Shown in pieces: positions 18,401-24,731 of a stretch of DNA of 64,000 nucleotides (positions within the stretch are counted from its first letter, which is position 1; every line of letters begins with the position of its first letter). The stretch is taken from NCBI RefSeq assembly GCF_039822625.1, contig NZ_JBDLLG010000011.1, forward strand, positions 81,552 through 145,551, in the 5' to 3' direction. This DNA is from Marinimicrobium locisalis. Its GTDB lineage: Bacteria > Pseudomonadota > Gammaproteobacteria > Pseudomonadales > Cellvibrionaceae. The notes beneath the pieces were generated by a model, which was given only the letters and a program-made list of their open reading frames with translations, did no database searches and was not told the origin of the DNA. The translations under genes and the position numbers were made by a program.

Positions 18401-18506
18401 CCGGGGCTTTCAGGGAAGACCAGCCGCCCCAAGCCATCAGAAGACCGGCGGCGGCCAATACCAACAGCCGGTTGCCGAGTGACCAGCGTATGATTCGATC
18501 AATCAT
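15420..18506 (-). CDS. Heavy-metal RND efflux pump, CusA/CzcA family
   Basis: A 1028-residue inner-membrane proton/metal antiporter of the HME-RND family, with about twelve helices, two large periplasmic loops and the N-terminal APVDVFPDLTAPSVTI signature. The helix-4 motif reads ALGALVDDAIIVVEN. From memory of the family signatures, this lacks the DFG...VDG pattern of Zn/Co/Cd pumps and sits nearer the AxGAxVDAA pattern of Cu/Ag pumps, without matching either, so the metal is open. It is the last gene of a minus-strand operon led by blaI/M56 and is preceded by its adaptor (15-base gap) and outer-membrane partner. Confidence 0.92.
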   Translation of the reverse strand: MIDRIIRWSLGNRLLVLAAAGLLMAWGGWSSLKAPVDVFPDLTAPSVTIVSEAHGMPPEDVERLVTFPIETAMNGAGGVRRVRSNTGVGISVVVVEFEWGTDIYRARQRVAERLQNVSAALPEDLPPPVLAPVTSIMGEILFIALTSDQHDEMALKTAADWQVRRRLLAVPGVAEVIPTGGETRQFQVIASPERLSAYDVTLDQLREAVAGASRNASAGFLTENSQEFLIQGIGRARTIDDLEQAVVTTRDQTPVLVRDLALVETGPAPRRGTGSYKGEAAVVLGIQKQPGVNTLKLTERLDGVLTELQGSLPEGMQIETDAFRQADFITVSIDNLSAALRDGAILVVAIMFLFLYSVRATAIALVAIPLSLLVAVLSIRWLGGTLNTMTLGGMTIALGALVDDAIIVVENIVRRLRENAELPEPQQRSALKVVSAATREIEGSIVFATLIIILVFLPLFFLSGVEGRLLEPLGLAYVVSLAASLLVAVTVTPVLCLLGLPNSRTVTQAHDTRLIQKLKSSYRPLLEWSLRRWPVVIGGALALLLAALVGLALAGRGFLPEFNEGSLTLSVVTLPGTSLESSDALGQRVEKILLAQPEVVATARRTGRAERDPHAQQVFASEIDVSLNMADRSKTELLSALRQKFALLPGTNVIIGQPISHRIDHMLSGTRANIAIKIFGDDLFELRGLGRQIEALVRDIPGAVDVAMDQQSQIPFVTVRFDRPALANYGLSVAEAAEALETAFNGTTVGRILDGEASFDLVVRLPQNAKENLRTLRHTQLTLASGAQVPFAALADIQRERGPNTISRENVQRHLVVMANVAERDLIGVVEDIEATVSANVELPPGYRVEYGGQFQSAEAASTRLLLLGALVIVGIFFLLVTAFGRARDAVLVMLNLPLALIGGVAGVWFAGGIVTVAVLIGFITLFGIATRNGVILVDHIRRLIQNQGLAPAQAVRQGAEERLVPILMTALATALALVPLALASGEPGSEIQAPMAIVILWGLLSSTALNMLVVPAMYLRFGAARPT

Positions 18507-18521
18507 TCAAAGCTCCGGGGG

Positions 18522-20078
18522 TTAGTGAGCGTGGCCGTGGCCGATTTCGCCGCCGCCGGCGGAGGCCAGCTTCACCAGGTAGGCGCCTTCGCTGACGACC
18601 CTGTCACCAGCGTTCAGGCCCTGCTGAACCTCAACCCAAGCGCCGTCGCGCACGCCCAGCTCAACCGGGCGACGCTCAAAGCTTTCTCCGCTGATCTGCA
18701 CGTAGACCACGGGACGGCCATCATCGTCGATAACCGAGCTGCGAGGGATGGCAAGCCGGAGGGAGGCGGGTTCGGTAAATACATGGACCGCCATTCGGGC
18801 CCCGAGCAGCGTGGGGCCGAGCTCGGTGGGGTACTCCACGGTAACACCCGCCGTGCGAGTGTCTGGATCTACCGCGCTGTCGAAACGAACCACTCGGGCG
18901 CTGTGGTGCGCATCCAGCACCAACGGGCCTTCGGGTTGATCGAGCCAAGCGCCGCTGCTGCGGGAGAGCTGCCCGGCAAAACGCTCCGGTATCCGGATGG
19001 CGAGCCAGCGACGTTCCGGCGCGGCGATCCGAAAGAGTGGCTCGCCCGCCTTGATAAAGGCGCCGGGGCTGACATTGGTAGTGACCACTTCCCCGGCCAC
19101 CGGCGCCCGCAGGGCGAGCCCCGCCTCGGCGTTGCCGGACTCATACTGTTCCGCCCGGGCGCGGGCGGCGCGAAATTCGGCTTGAGCGACATCGAGCGCC
19201 TCCCTGGCTTCCAGTAGCCGGCGCTCAGGTATGGCCCCTTGGGCCAGCAAACCGTCCAGCCGTTCAACATCGCTTTCTGCCAGGGCCAGGCGAGAGCGAG
19301 CCTGTTCCAGAGCGACCATCAGGCTGCCGACATCAGATTGGTCGCCCAGACGGGGAATTAGCACGCCCAACGTGGTGCCTTGCGTTACTTCCCGGCCCGG
19401 CTGAATCAGGGGGGCGTTTGCGATATAGCCATCGGCCGGTGCCCGCACGGTGGCGGCGCCGTCGGCGGGGGCGGTTACCGTGCCAAAGCCCGGCACAGAC
19501 CGTCGCAAGGGGCGGGATTTAGCGGGTACGGTGGCAAAGAGGTTGTCCCATTGCTGTTCCTTCAGATACTGAATATCCCCTTCGGGGTGACCGGCTAGCC
19601 CTCGAATCGCCTCCTTGCTCGGAAAAACCCGGACCTTGCCCAGAGCGTGCCGGGCGGTTACTTCCCCCAGACTGACTTCGATTGTCAGGTCGAACTCACC
19701 GCTATCGCGGGGGGCGACGCCGGGCCGGAAAATGCCGGGGCGGGTGGGCTCGTTCACCCGAAAGCGGGCGATGGTGCGCCCCTCGCGCTGCAGCAGTACG
19801 TCCAGACGACCGTCGGTCAGCGGCTTAAAGTCGCTCAACCGGGTCACGTGGGCCGCGAAGGGGGAGGTTTGCCCGGCCACCAATGGAGAGAACTCCACAA
19901 ACAATTCGGTGTGCTCACTGAAATCGGTATGTACCACGGCCGGCGCATCGTGGTCCTCATGGGCGGCGTGGCCCCCTTCGGGACCGTGGTCATGACCGTG
20001 CCCGCCCGAAGGCGTATCGGAGCAGGCGCTGATCAGCAGAGCCAGACCGAACGCCCAGGGGCGCGAATCAATGCGCAT
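18522..20078 (-). CDS. RND periplasmic adaptor lipoprotein, CzcB/CusB-like, His-rich ends
   Basis: A 518-residue membrane-fusion protein. The start is the ATG whose complement is 20076-20078 (MRIDSRPWAFGLALLISACS), giving a lipobox LISAC. Behind the lipid anchor is a His-rich stretch (GGHGHDHGPEGGHAAHEDHD), then an extra N-terminal beta domain of about 130 residues. The biotinyl-lipoyl/helical-hairpin/beta-barrel core follows (VRAPADGYIANAPLIQPGRE, LALRAPVAGEVVTTNVSPGA). It ends in GHGHAH. The ends could bind metal and pass it to the pump. It starts inside the last 11 bases of the small His-rich lipoprotein gene, indicating translational coupling. Confidence 0.9.
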   Translation of the reverse strand: MRIDSRPWAFGLALLISACSDTPSGGHGHDHGPEGGHAAHEDHDAPAVVHTDFSEHTELFVEFSPLVAGQTSPFAAHVTRLSDFKPLTDGRLDVLLQREGRTIARFRVNEPTRPGIFRPGVAPRDSGEFDLTIEVSLGEVTARHALGKVRVFPSKEAIRGLAGHPEGDIQYLKEQQWDNLFATVPAKSRPLRRSVPGFGTVTAPADGAATVRAPADGYIANAPLIQPGREVTQGTTLGVLIPRLGDQSDVGSLMVALEQARSRLALAESDVERLDGLLAQGAIPERRLLEAREALDVAQAEFRAARARAEQYESGNAEAGLALRAPVAGEVVTTNVSPGAFIKAGEPLFRIAAPERRWLAIRIPERFAGQLSRSSGAWLDQPEGPLVLDAHHSARVVRFDSAVDPDTRTAGVTVEYPTELGPTLLGARMAVHVFTEPASLRLAIPRSSVIDDDGRPVVYVQISGESFERRPVELGVRDGAWVEVQQGLNAGDRVVSEGAYLVKLASAGGGEIGHGHAH

Positions 20079-20364
20079 GGTCGTGCCCTTCGCCGTGGTC
20101 ATGGTCGTCATGGTGCGGCTCGGAGTCGGTATCGTCGGCTGCCGGTTGTTCCGCTTCCTCGCCGTAGTACGCTTCCGTGTTGGAATGGTCGTGATCACCA
20201 TGGTCGTGTTCATGGCCGTCCTCGTGCGAGTGGCCATCGTCACGCTGGTGGGCCGGGTCATCGCCGTGGTCGGTATCGGTGGTACGGCTGTCCTCGGCAT
20301 CACTGCAGGCGGTGAGGGTTAAAACCAGCGCGCCAAGGGTGAGTAGGGGCTTCAATGACTTCAT
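20068..20364 (-). CDS. Small His/Asp-rich periplasmic lipoprotein, probable metal buffer
   Basis: A 98-residue protein with a lipoprotein signal (MKSLKPLLTLGALVLTLTAC) and a mature part of about 78 residues dominated by His, Asp and Glu. About 16 His occur in clusters such as GHSHEDGHEHDHGDHDH and HHDDHDHGEGHDHAH. No fold motif is recognisable. It sits between the outer-membrane channel and the adaptor genes and overlaps the adaptor gene by 11 bases. I infer a periplasmic metal-binding role comparable in position, not in sequence, to CusF. The composition suggests Zn, Ni, Co or Cu. This is not a family I can name. Confidence 0.8.
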   Translation of the reverse strand: MKSLKPLLTLGALVLTLTACSDAEDSRTTDTDHGDDPAHQRDDGHSHEDGHEHDHGDHDHSNTEAYYGEEAEQPAADDTDSEPHHDDHDHGEGHDHAH

Positions 20365-20366
20365 GG

Positions 20367-21572
20367 TTAATCTCCGGTCAGTAGTTTCAGTTGGATAAAA
20401 GTGCCGCGCGCCTCCAGTTCACGTTGGATAAGCGCCCGACGTGCATTGAGTTCGGAGCGATGGGCGTCAATTAACTCCGCCACGTTGAGTTCTCCGGCCG
20501 CGTAGCCGCTCTCCGCAACCTCAGACAGTGATTCCGGTGGCGCCTTGAGGCTGTCGAGCAGCGCCAGGGCCGAGGCTCGCTCGGCGACCAAATTGCGCTG
20601 CAGCGCGCGCAAGCGGGTGGTGAACTCCGCGCGGGCGAGCGCGAGGTCCGCCCGTTGTTGTTGAGCTCGGCCCCGTTGAGTTCGGGCCTGGCCAGAATGG
20701 CGGTCAAAAAGGGGAATCTCAATCCCGATTGAGAGGACGTTGCCGTCGGCCTGAAAACCCGGCTCAACCACCTCTTTGCGACCAACGCCCAAAGTCACTT
20801 CCGGCCACCGCTGGCGTTCCGCCGCGCGGGCGCGAACCTCGGCACTTTCGGTTTCCGCTGACAGCGCCTGCAGTAACGGGCTCTGGGTGGCGGCGCTGGA
20901 AATGCCAGGCGCATTGTAGGGCGGTGGCAGCAGGCGGCCAGTGAGCGGGCGCTGCTCGTCGCCGGTGCGCTGGGCCAAACGGTCCCGGGCGGACGCCGCC
21001 TTGGCGCGTGTGTTCAGGCGTTCGCCTTCCAGCAGAGCCAGCTCTTGCTTCAGGCGGGTGAGATCGTAGTGGGAGGCGTCGCCCGCCGCCACTCGCTGCT
21101 CAATGGCATTTGTCAGCTCGGTCAGGCGGCGATGCCAGTCGGCGATGAGGCCAGCCTCCCGTCGCGCCGCGAGGGCTTCATAGAAGCGCTGGCGGATATC
21201 GGCCGCCCACTCCCGACGGGCATGGTCATTACGAAGGTCCGTGGCCCGGTGCTGGTGACGAGCCGCTTTCCGAGTCAGCCGGGGCACACCGGCCAGATTG
21301 ATGCGCTGGCGGATTGACCAGGTATTCTCTTCGGTCTCGCCCGCTGGCAGTTCCAGCGCTTCGCGAGTGTATTCAACTTCCGGGTTGGCCCAGCGGCCCG
21401 CGGATTCGACCCGACCTTTGGCAATGTCAGTATTGGCCTCCCAAAGGGCCGTGGCCTTTGGGTGCTGGAGACCGAGCCGCACCGCTTCCCGTTCGGTCAA
21501 CGAGGGGGCGGCACTGGCCATGCCGAAGGCGAGCAGCAGGAGGACGAAGATTGGGAGGCGGGATCCATACAC
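20367..21572 (-). CDS. TolC-family outer-membrane efflux protein (CzcC/CusC-like)
   Basis: A 401-residue protein with a signal peptide (FVLLLLAFGMASAAPS) and two repeats of long helical-hairpin sequence rich in Ala, Arg, Glu and Gln, as in the OEP family (SLTEREAVRLGLQHPKATAL; ELNVAEL and LNARRALIQ near the end). It is the exit duct for the RND pump. The start is GTG 21572 with GGAG nine bases ahead, three bases after the M56 stop. No lipobox is visible, unlike many CusC proteins. Confidence 0.9.
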   Translation of the reverse strand: MYGSRLPIFVLLLLAFGMASAAPSLTEREAVRLGLQHPKATALWEANTDIAKGRVESAGRWANPEVEYTREALELPAGETEENTWSIRQRINLAGVPRLTRKAARHQHRATDLRNDHARREWAADIRQRFYEALAARREAGLIADWHRRLTELTNAIEQRVAAGDASHYDLTRLKQELALLEGERLNTRAKAASARDRLAQRTGDEQRPLTGRLLPPPYNAPGISSAATQSPLLQALSAETESAEVRARAAERQRWPEVTLGVGRKEVVEPGFQADGNVLSIGIEIPLFDRHSGQARTQRGRAQQQRADLALARAEFTTRLRALQRNLVAERASALALLDSLKAPPESLSEVAESGYAAGELNVAELIDAHRSELNARRALIQRELEARGTFIQLKLLTGD

Positions 21573-21575
21573 GGG

Positions 21576-22535
21576 TTAGACTCCTACCAGAAAGCCGAGA
21601 AGGGTTTCGAGGGAATGGTGGGCGACGACTATGGCCGTGACGCCGGCGAGAAAAGTAGCGCTGGTCAGTATGCTCGTGACGGGTGTGGCCCCGGCTGGCG
21701 TGCCGGGCCGGGCATGGAGCAGCCGATGGATGCGCGTCAGCAAATGTCCGCCGTTGGCGGACAGGCTTCCCGCGGGTGCGGGCCCGCTCAGGCGCGCCAC
21801 CTTGATTAGCGTGGCCGCCACGGCGTCCGGGCCAAACCGGAGGGCCGCCCGATCATCGGCTTGTTCCTCCACGCGTTGCCGCCACAGGGCGCCAAGGGCG
21901 CGTGCCGAGCACGGCCAGTGCGCCAGTAACAATACGTTGAACAGTAGGTGGCGCAGTGGGTCACGTTGACGCAGATGGGCCACTTCGTGGGCCAGGACGA
22001 TTCGACGCTCCCTATAATCGAGTCGGTCTGTCAGCCCTCGGCTCATAAACAGGGTGGGGTACCGGTAGCCCGCGGTGCAGGCAAAAGCCTCAGGGGTATC
22101 GAGACGACGCAGCCGACCCCGTCCCCGGCTCAAGGCTCTCAAAGCCGCTATGTCTCGGGCCGCTCTGTGCTCGCTCTGCAGAAAGCCCGCCAGTACTTTG
22201 GCTGACAGGCTTGCCAGCGCCGCAGCGCCGAACAGATGGATCCACTGCCAGTCGAGGGCAGGCCAGTGCTCGAAACACAAATGGGGGTGATGCGTGCCGT
22301 GGTGAATGCAGTGGTCGGTGATCCAGCCGAGTGGTTTACCCGCAGCGGTAATGCACATCGCGGTGACCGGGGTCGCCATGGCCAGCCAGGGCGTCAGGGA
22401 AAGTAACCATAAATGTCGGCTCCGGAAGTCACGAGAGAGCCAGCGCCCGGCCAGCCAGAGCAGGCCACTGGCCGGTAGCCAGGCCAGCAGAGCGCCGAGG
22501 GCGAGTAAGTATAAAAAGTCGAGCCACACGGTCAT
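21576..22535 (-). CDS. M56 (BlaR1-type) membrane metallopeptidase with His/Cys-rich periplasmic loop
   Basis: A 319-residue membrane protease of the BlaR1/MecR1 peptidase family. It carries the zinc motif HEVAH (183-187) and a downstream acidic ligand region EEQADD (about 223). Hydrophobic segments lie near 7-30, 41-65, 98-118 and 285-317. The C-terminal penicillin-binding sensor of BlaR1 is absent. By the positive-inside rule, residues 66-97 are periplasmic, and they hold a cluster with seven His and two Cys (75-90: HCIHHGTHHPHLCFEH). I infer a metal-sensing loop that activates cleavage of the partner BlaI-type repressor. The start overlaps the blaI-like stop by four bases (ATGA). Confidence 0.88.
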   Translation of the reverse strand: MTVWLDFLYLLALGALLAWLPASGLLWLAGRWLSRDFRSRHLWLLSLTPWLAMATPVTAMCITAAGKPLGWITDHCIHHGTHHPHLCFEHWPALDWQWIHLFGAAALASLSAKVLAGFLQSEHRAARDIAALRALSRGRGRLRRLDTPEAFACTAGYRYPTLFMSRGLTDRLDYRERRIVLAHEVAHLRQRDPLRHLLFNVLLLAHWPCSARALGALWRQRVEEQADDRAALRFGPDAVAATLIKVARLSGPAPAGSLSANGGHLLTRIHRLLHARPGTPAGATPVTSILTSATFLAGVTAIVVAHHSLETLLGFLVGV

Positions 22536-22942
22536 GACGATGGTCCCTCCCCGCGCCGCGCCTTTAGCACCTGCTCCAGCTCGTCCAGCGCCCGTTCGTC
22601 CATTTGATCGGCGGCATCCACAAAGGCCGCGAGAGAGGAGCGGGCGTCATCGGCGAAGCGGCCAAGCAGGTCATTGATCAGCCCGGCAATCAGCTGTTGT
22701 CGGGGCACCTGTGGGCGATAACGAAAGGCATGGGCCACTTTAGTGCGGCTAAGCAGTTGCTTGCGGTACAAGCGGTCGAGGGTGGATTGAATGGTGTTCA
22801 GGGAAATGCCCCGCGCGTTGCCCAGGGTGGCGTGCAGATCCTTGGCGGATTGCTCGGGGGCCTGCCAAAGCACCTTCATAACGGCAATTTCCAGATCGCC
22901 GAGAGGGGGCGTGTTGACGGAGGAGGGTTCTTTGTCGGACAC
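22532..22942 (-). CDS. BlaI/MecI/CopY-family repressor
   Basis: A 136-residue winged-helix repressor: LGDLEIAVMKVLWQAPEQSA, then DLHATLGNARGISLNTIQST and LYRKQLLSRTKVAHAFRYRP are the family core, followed by a dimerisation region. The start is GTG with GGAGG five bases ahead. It is the first gene of the minus-strand operon that continues with the M56 protease and the RND efflux genes. By analogy with BlaI it should bind dyads near its own promoter and be inactivated by proteolysis; by analogy with CopY it could bind metal directly, though no CxCxxxxCxC tail is present. Direct metal sensing through a Cys tail is therefore unlikely. Confidence 0.9.
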   Translation of the reverse strand: MSDKEPSSVNTPPLGDLEIAVMKVLWQAPEQSAKDLHATLGNARGISLNTIQSTLDRLYRKQLLSRTKVAHAFRYRPQVPRQQLIAGLINDLLGRFADDARSSLAAFVDAADQMDERALDELEQVLKARRGEGPSS

Positions 22943-22958
22943 GGGACCTCCGGTTGCG

Positions 22959-22970
22959 TTGCGATCGCAA
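22959..22970. promoter_or_regulatory. Perfect 12-bp palindrome before the blaI-like gene
   Basis: TTGCGATCGCAA, 17 bases upstream of the blaI-like GTG, in the gap shared with murJ. Its place fits an operator of the neighbouring repressor. It does not match the TACA/TGTA half-sites of classical BlaI operators. Confidence 0.4.
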
Positions 22971-22991
22971 AGGGATGAGCCTAGTGGCCAG

Positions 22992-23014
22992 AAAACCGAT
23001 AGTCAATCGGTTTT
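22992..23014. promoter_or_regulatory. 9-bp inverted repeat in the blaI-murJ intergenic region
   Basis: AAAACCGAT, five bases, ATCGGTTTT. The right arm runs into further T on the plus strand, so it could be an operator, or a hairpin terminating transcription that enters murJ from upstream. It is one of two dyads in the 149-bp gap 22943-23091. Confidence 0.4.
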
Positions 23015-23091
23015 TTGCGGCAGGCCGTTGCTGTATCTCTGCTGTCAGAGTGTGGATAATGCGCCTGTTGTCTCTGAACTCAGGAAGGACT

Positions 23092-24690
23092 GTGACCGAA
23101 TTGCACCCCCCCAGCACTGCCACCGCGCCTAAAGCGCCCAGTCTGCTGCGCTCCAGCTCTCTGGTGAGCGCCTTTACCATGCTCTCTCGGATACTGGGGC
23201 TGATTCGGGACATGGTCTTTGCCCGGGTGATCGGCGCCGGGGCCGGGGCGGACGCCTTCTTTGTGGCCTTCAAAATCCCCAATTTCATGCGCCGGCTGTT
23301 TGCCGAAGGGGCGTTTGCCCAGGCCTTTGTGCCGGTGCTATCGGAGTACCGGCAAAGGGGGTCTCACGAGGCGGTGAAGGCGCTGGTGGATCGGGTGGCC
23401 GGGTGTCTCGGTTCGGTACTGATTTCGATCACCTTGTTGGCGGTGGTCGGTGCCCCGGTGGTAACGGCGATATTTGCGCCGGGCTTCTGGTTGAACACGC
23501 CGGACAAATATGCCCTCACCGTGGATATGGTGAGGGTGACCTTTCCTTACCTCCTGCTGATCTCCCTGACCGGTTTTGCCGGGGCCATTCTCAATAGCTA
23601 CGACCGTTTCGCGATTCCCGCTTTTACGCCGGTGTTGCTGAACCTCACCTTGATTGTTTCGGCACTGATTGCGGCCCCGCTGGTGGAAACGCCGGCCTAC
23701 GCCTTGGCCTGGGGCGTCATGGTGGCGGGGGTGGTCCAGTTGCTGTTTCAACTGCCGTTTTTGCAGCGGGTGCATCTGTTGCCGGCCCCGAAAGTCGACT
23801 GGAAGGACCCGGGGGTACGCCAAATTCTGTGGCTGATGGCCCCCGCGCTATTCGGGGTGTCGGTCAGCCAGATCAACCTTCTGTTGGACACGGTACTGGC
23901 CTCGTTTTTGCCCACTGGCAGCGTCTCCTGGCTGTACTATTCGGACCGGCTGGTGGAGCTGCCTCTGGGAGTGTTCGGCGTGGCACTGGCGACGGTTATT
24001 ACGCCGAGCCTGTCCCGCCAGCATGCCGCAGAGGACCCGGTGACGTTTAGCCACACGCTCGACTGGGCGCTGCGTAGCGTGCTGGTACTGGCGCTGCCGG
24101 CGACGCTGGCGTTAATTTTACTGGCCGAGCCCATTTTGCTGACGTTGTTCCAGTACGGTGAAACCAGTGTGCGGGATATGGCCATGGCCGCATTGAGCTT
24201 ACGCGCCTACGCCCTTGGCTTGTTGGCATTTATGTTAATCAAGGTGCTCGCCCCCGGTTACTTTGCCCGCCAGGATATGAAAACCCCGGTGCGTATTGGT
24301 ATCTACGCCATGGCAGCGAACATGGTGCTGAACCTGGTATTCGTCCTGCCATTGTACTTTTGGTTCAATATTGGCCATGTGGGGCTGGCGCTGGCGACGG
24401 CCGTGTCCGCCTACCTAAATGCCTTTCTGTTGTTTCGAGGGCTCCGCCAACGGGGAATCTACCGGTTGCCTCGCGGCTGGGGCTTGCGGTTGGGGCGCTT
24501 TGCGGGCGCTAATGTGTTAATGGTGATGACGCTGTGGGTGTTGCTGGCCTATTGGTCGAACTGGGCTGAGTGGGGGTGGTGGCAGCGAGGCTGGCGCCTG
24601 ACGGTTCTTTGTACCCTGGGTTTGGTGGTTTACGGTGCTAGCTTGCGGCTATTTGGCGTTAAGTTCTCTGAATTTCGCTCCCACCGGTAA
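23092..24690 (+). CDS. murJ: MurJ lipid II flippase
   Basis: A 532-residue polytopic protein of the MurJ/MviN family that flips lipid II across the inner membrane for peptidoglycan synthesis. Diagnostic stretches are SLVSAFTMLSRILGLIRDMV, FFVAFKIPNFMRRLFAEGAF and FLPTGSVSWLYYSDRLVELP, with about fourteen helices. I start it at GTG 23092, six bases after AGGA in AGGAAGGA. The in-frame ATG at 23059 has no such site and would only add a non-conserved head. In P. aeruginosa the next gene is ribF; here a FapA-like gene intervenes. Confidence 0.95.
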   Translation: MTELHPPSTATAPKAPSLLRSSSLVSAFTMLSRILGLIRDMVFARVIGAGAGADAFFVAFKIPNFMRRLFAEGAFAQAFVPVLSEYRQRGSHEAVKALVDRVAGCLGSVLISITLLAVVGAPVVTAIFAPGFWLNTPDKYALTVDMVRVTFPYLLLISLTGFAGAILNSYDRFAIPAFTPVLLNLTLIVSALIAAPLVETPAYALAWGVMVAGVVQLLFQLPFLQRVHLLPAPKVDWKDPGVRQILWLMAPALFGVSVSQINLLLDTVLASFLPTGSVSWLYYSDRLVELPLGVFGVALATVITPSLSRQHAAEDPVTFSHTLDWALRSVLVLALPATLALILLAEPILLTLFQYGETSVRDMAMAALSLRAYALGLLAFMLIKVLAPGYFARQDMKTPVRIGIYAMAANMVLNLVFVLPLYFWFNIGHVGLALATAVSAYLNAFLLFRGLRQRGIYRLPRGWGLRLGRFAGANVLMVMTLWVLLAYWSNWAEWGWWQRGWRLTVLCTLGLVVYGASLRLFGVKFSEFRSHR

Positions 24691-24731
24691 ATAAAACGGC
24701 AAGTGTGGCCGTTTGTGCTACGCTTGTCGAT

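Noticed and set aside
18522..20303. Extended RND adaptor frame starting at 20303
   Set aside because: The extra 75 codons are the His-rich lipoprotein gene read in another frame (Thr/Arg/Met-rich); the lipoprotein start at 20078 gives a proper lipobox.
21576..22942. Beta-lactam resistance regulators (true BlaR1/BlaI)
   Set aside because: No penicillin-binding sensor domain is present and no beta-lactamase gene is nearby; the genes lead a metal efflux operon.
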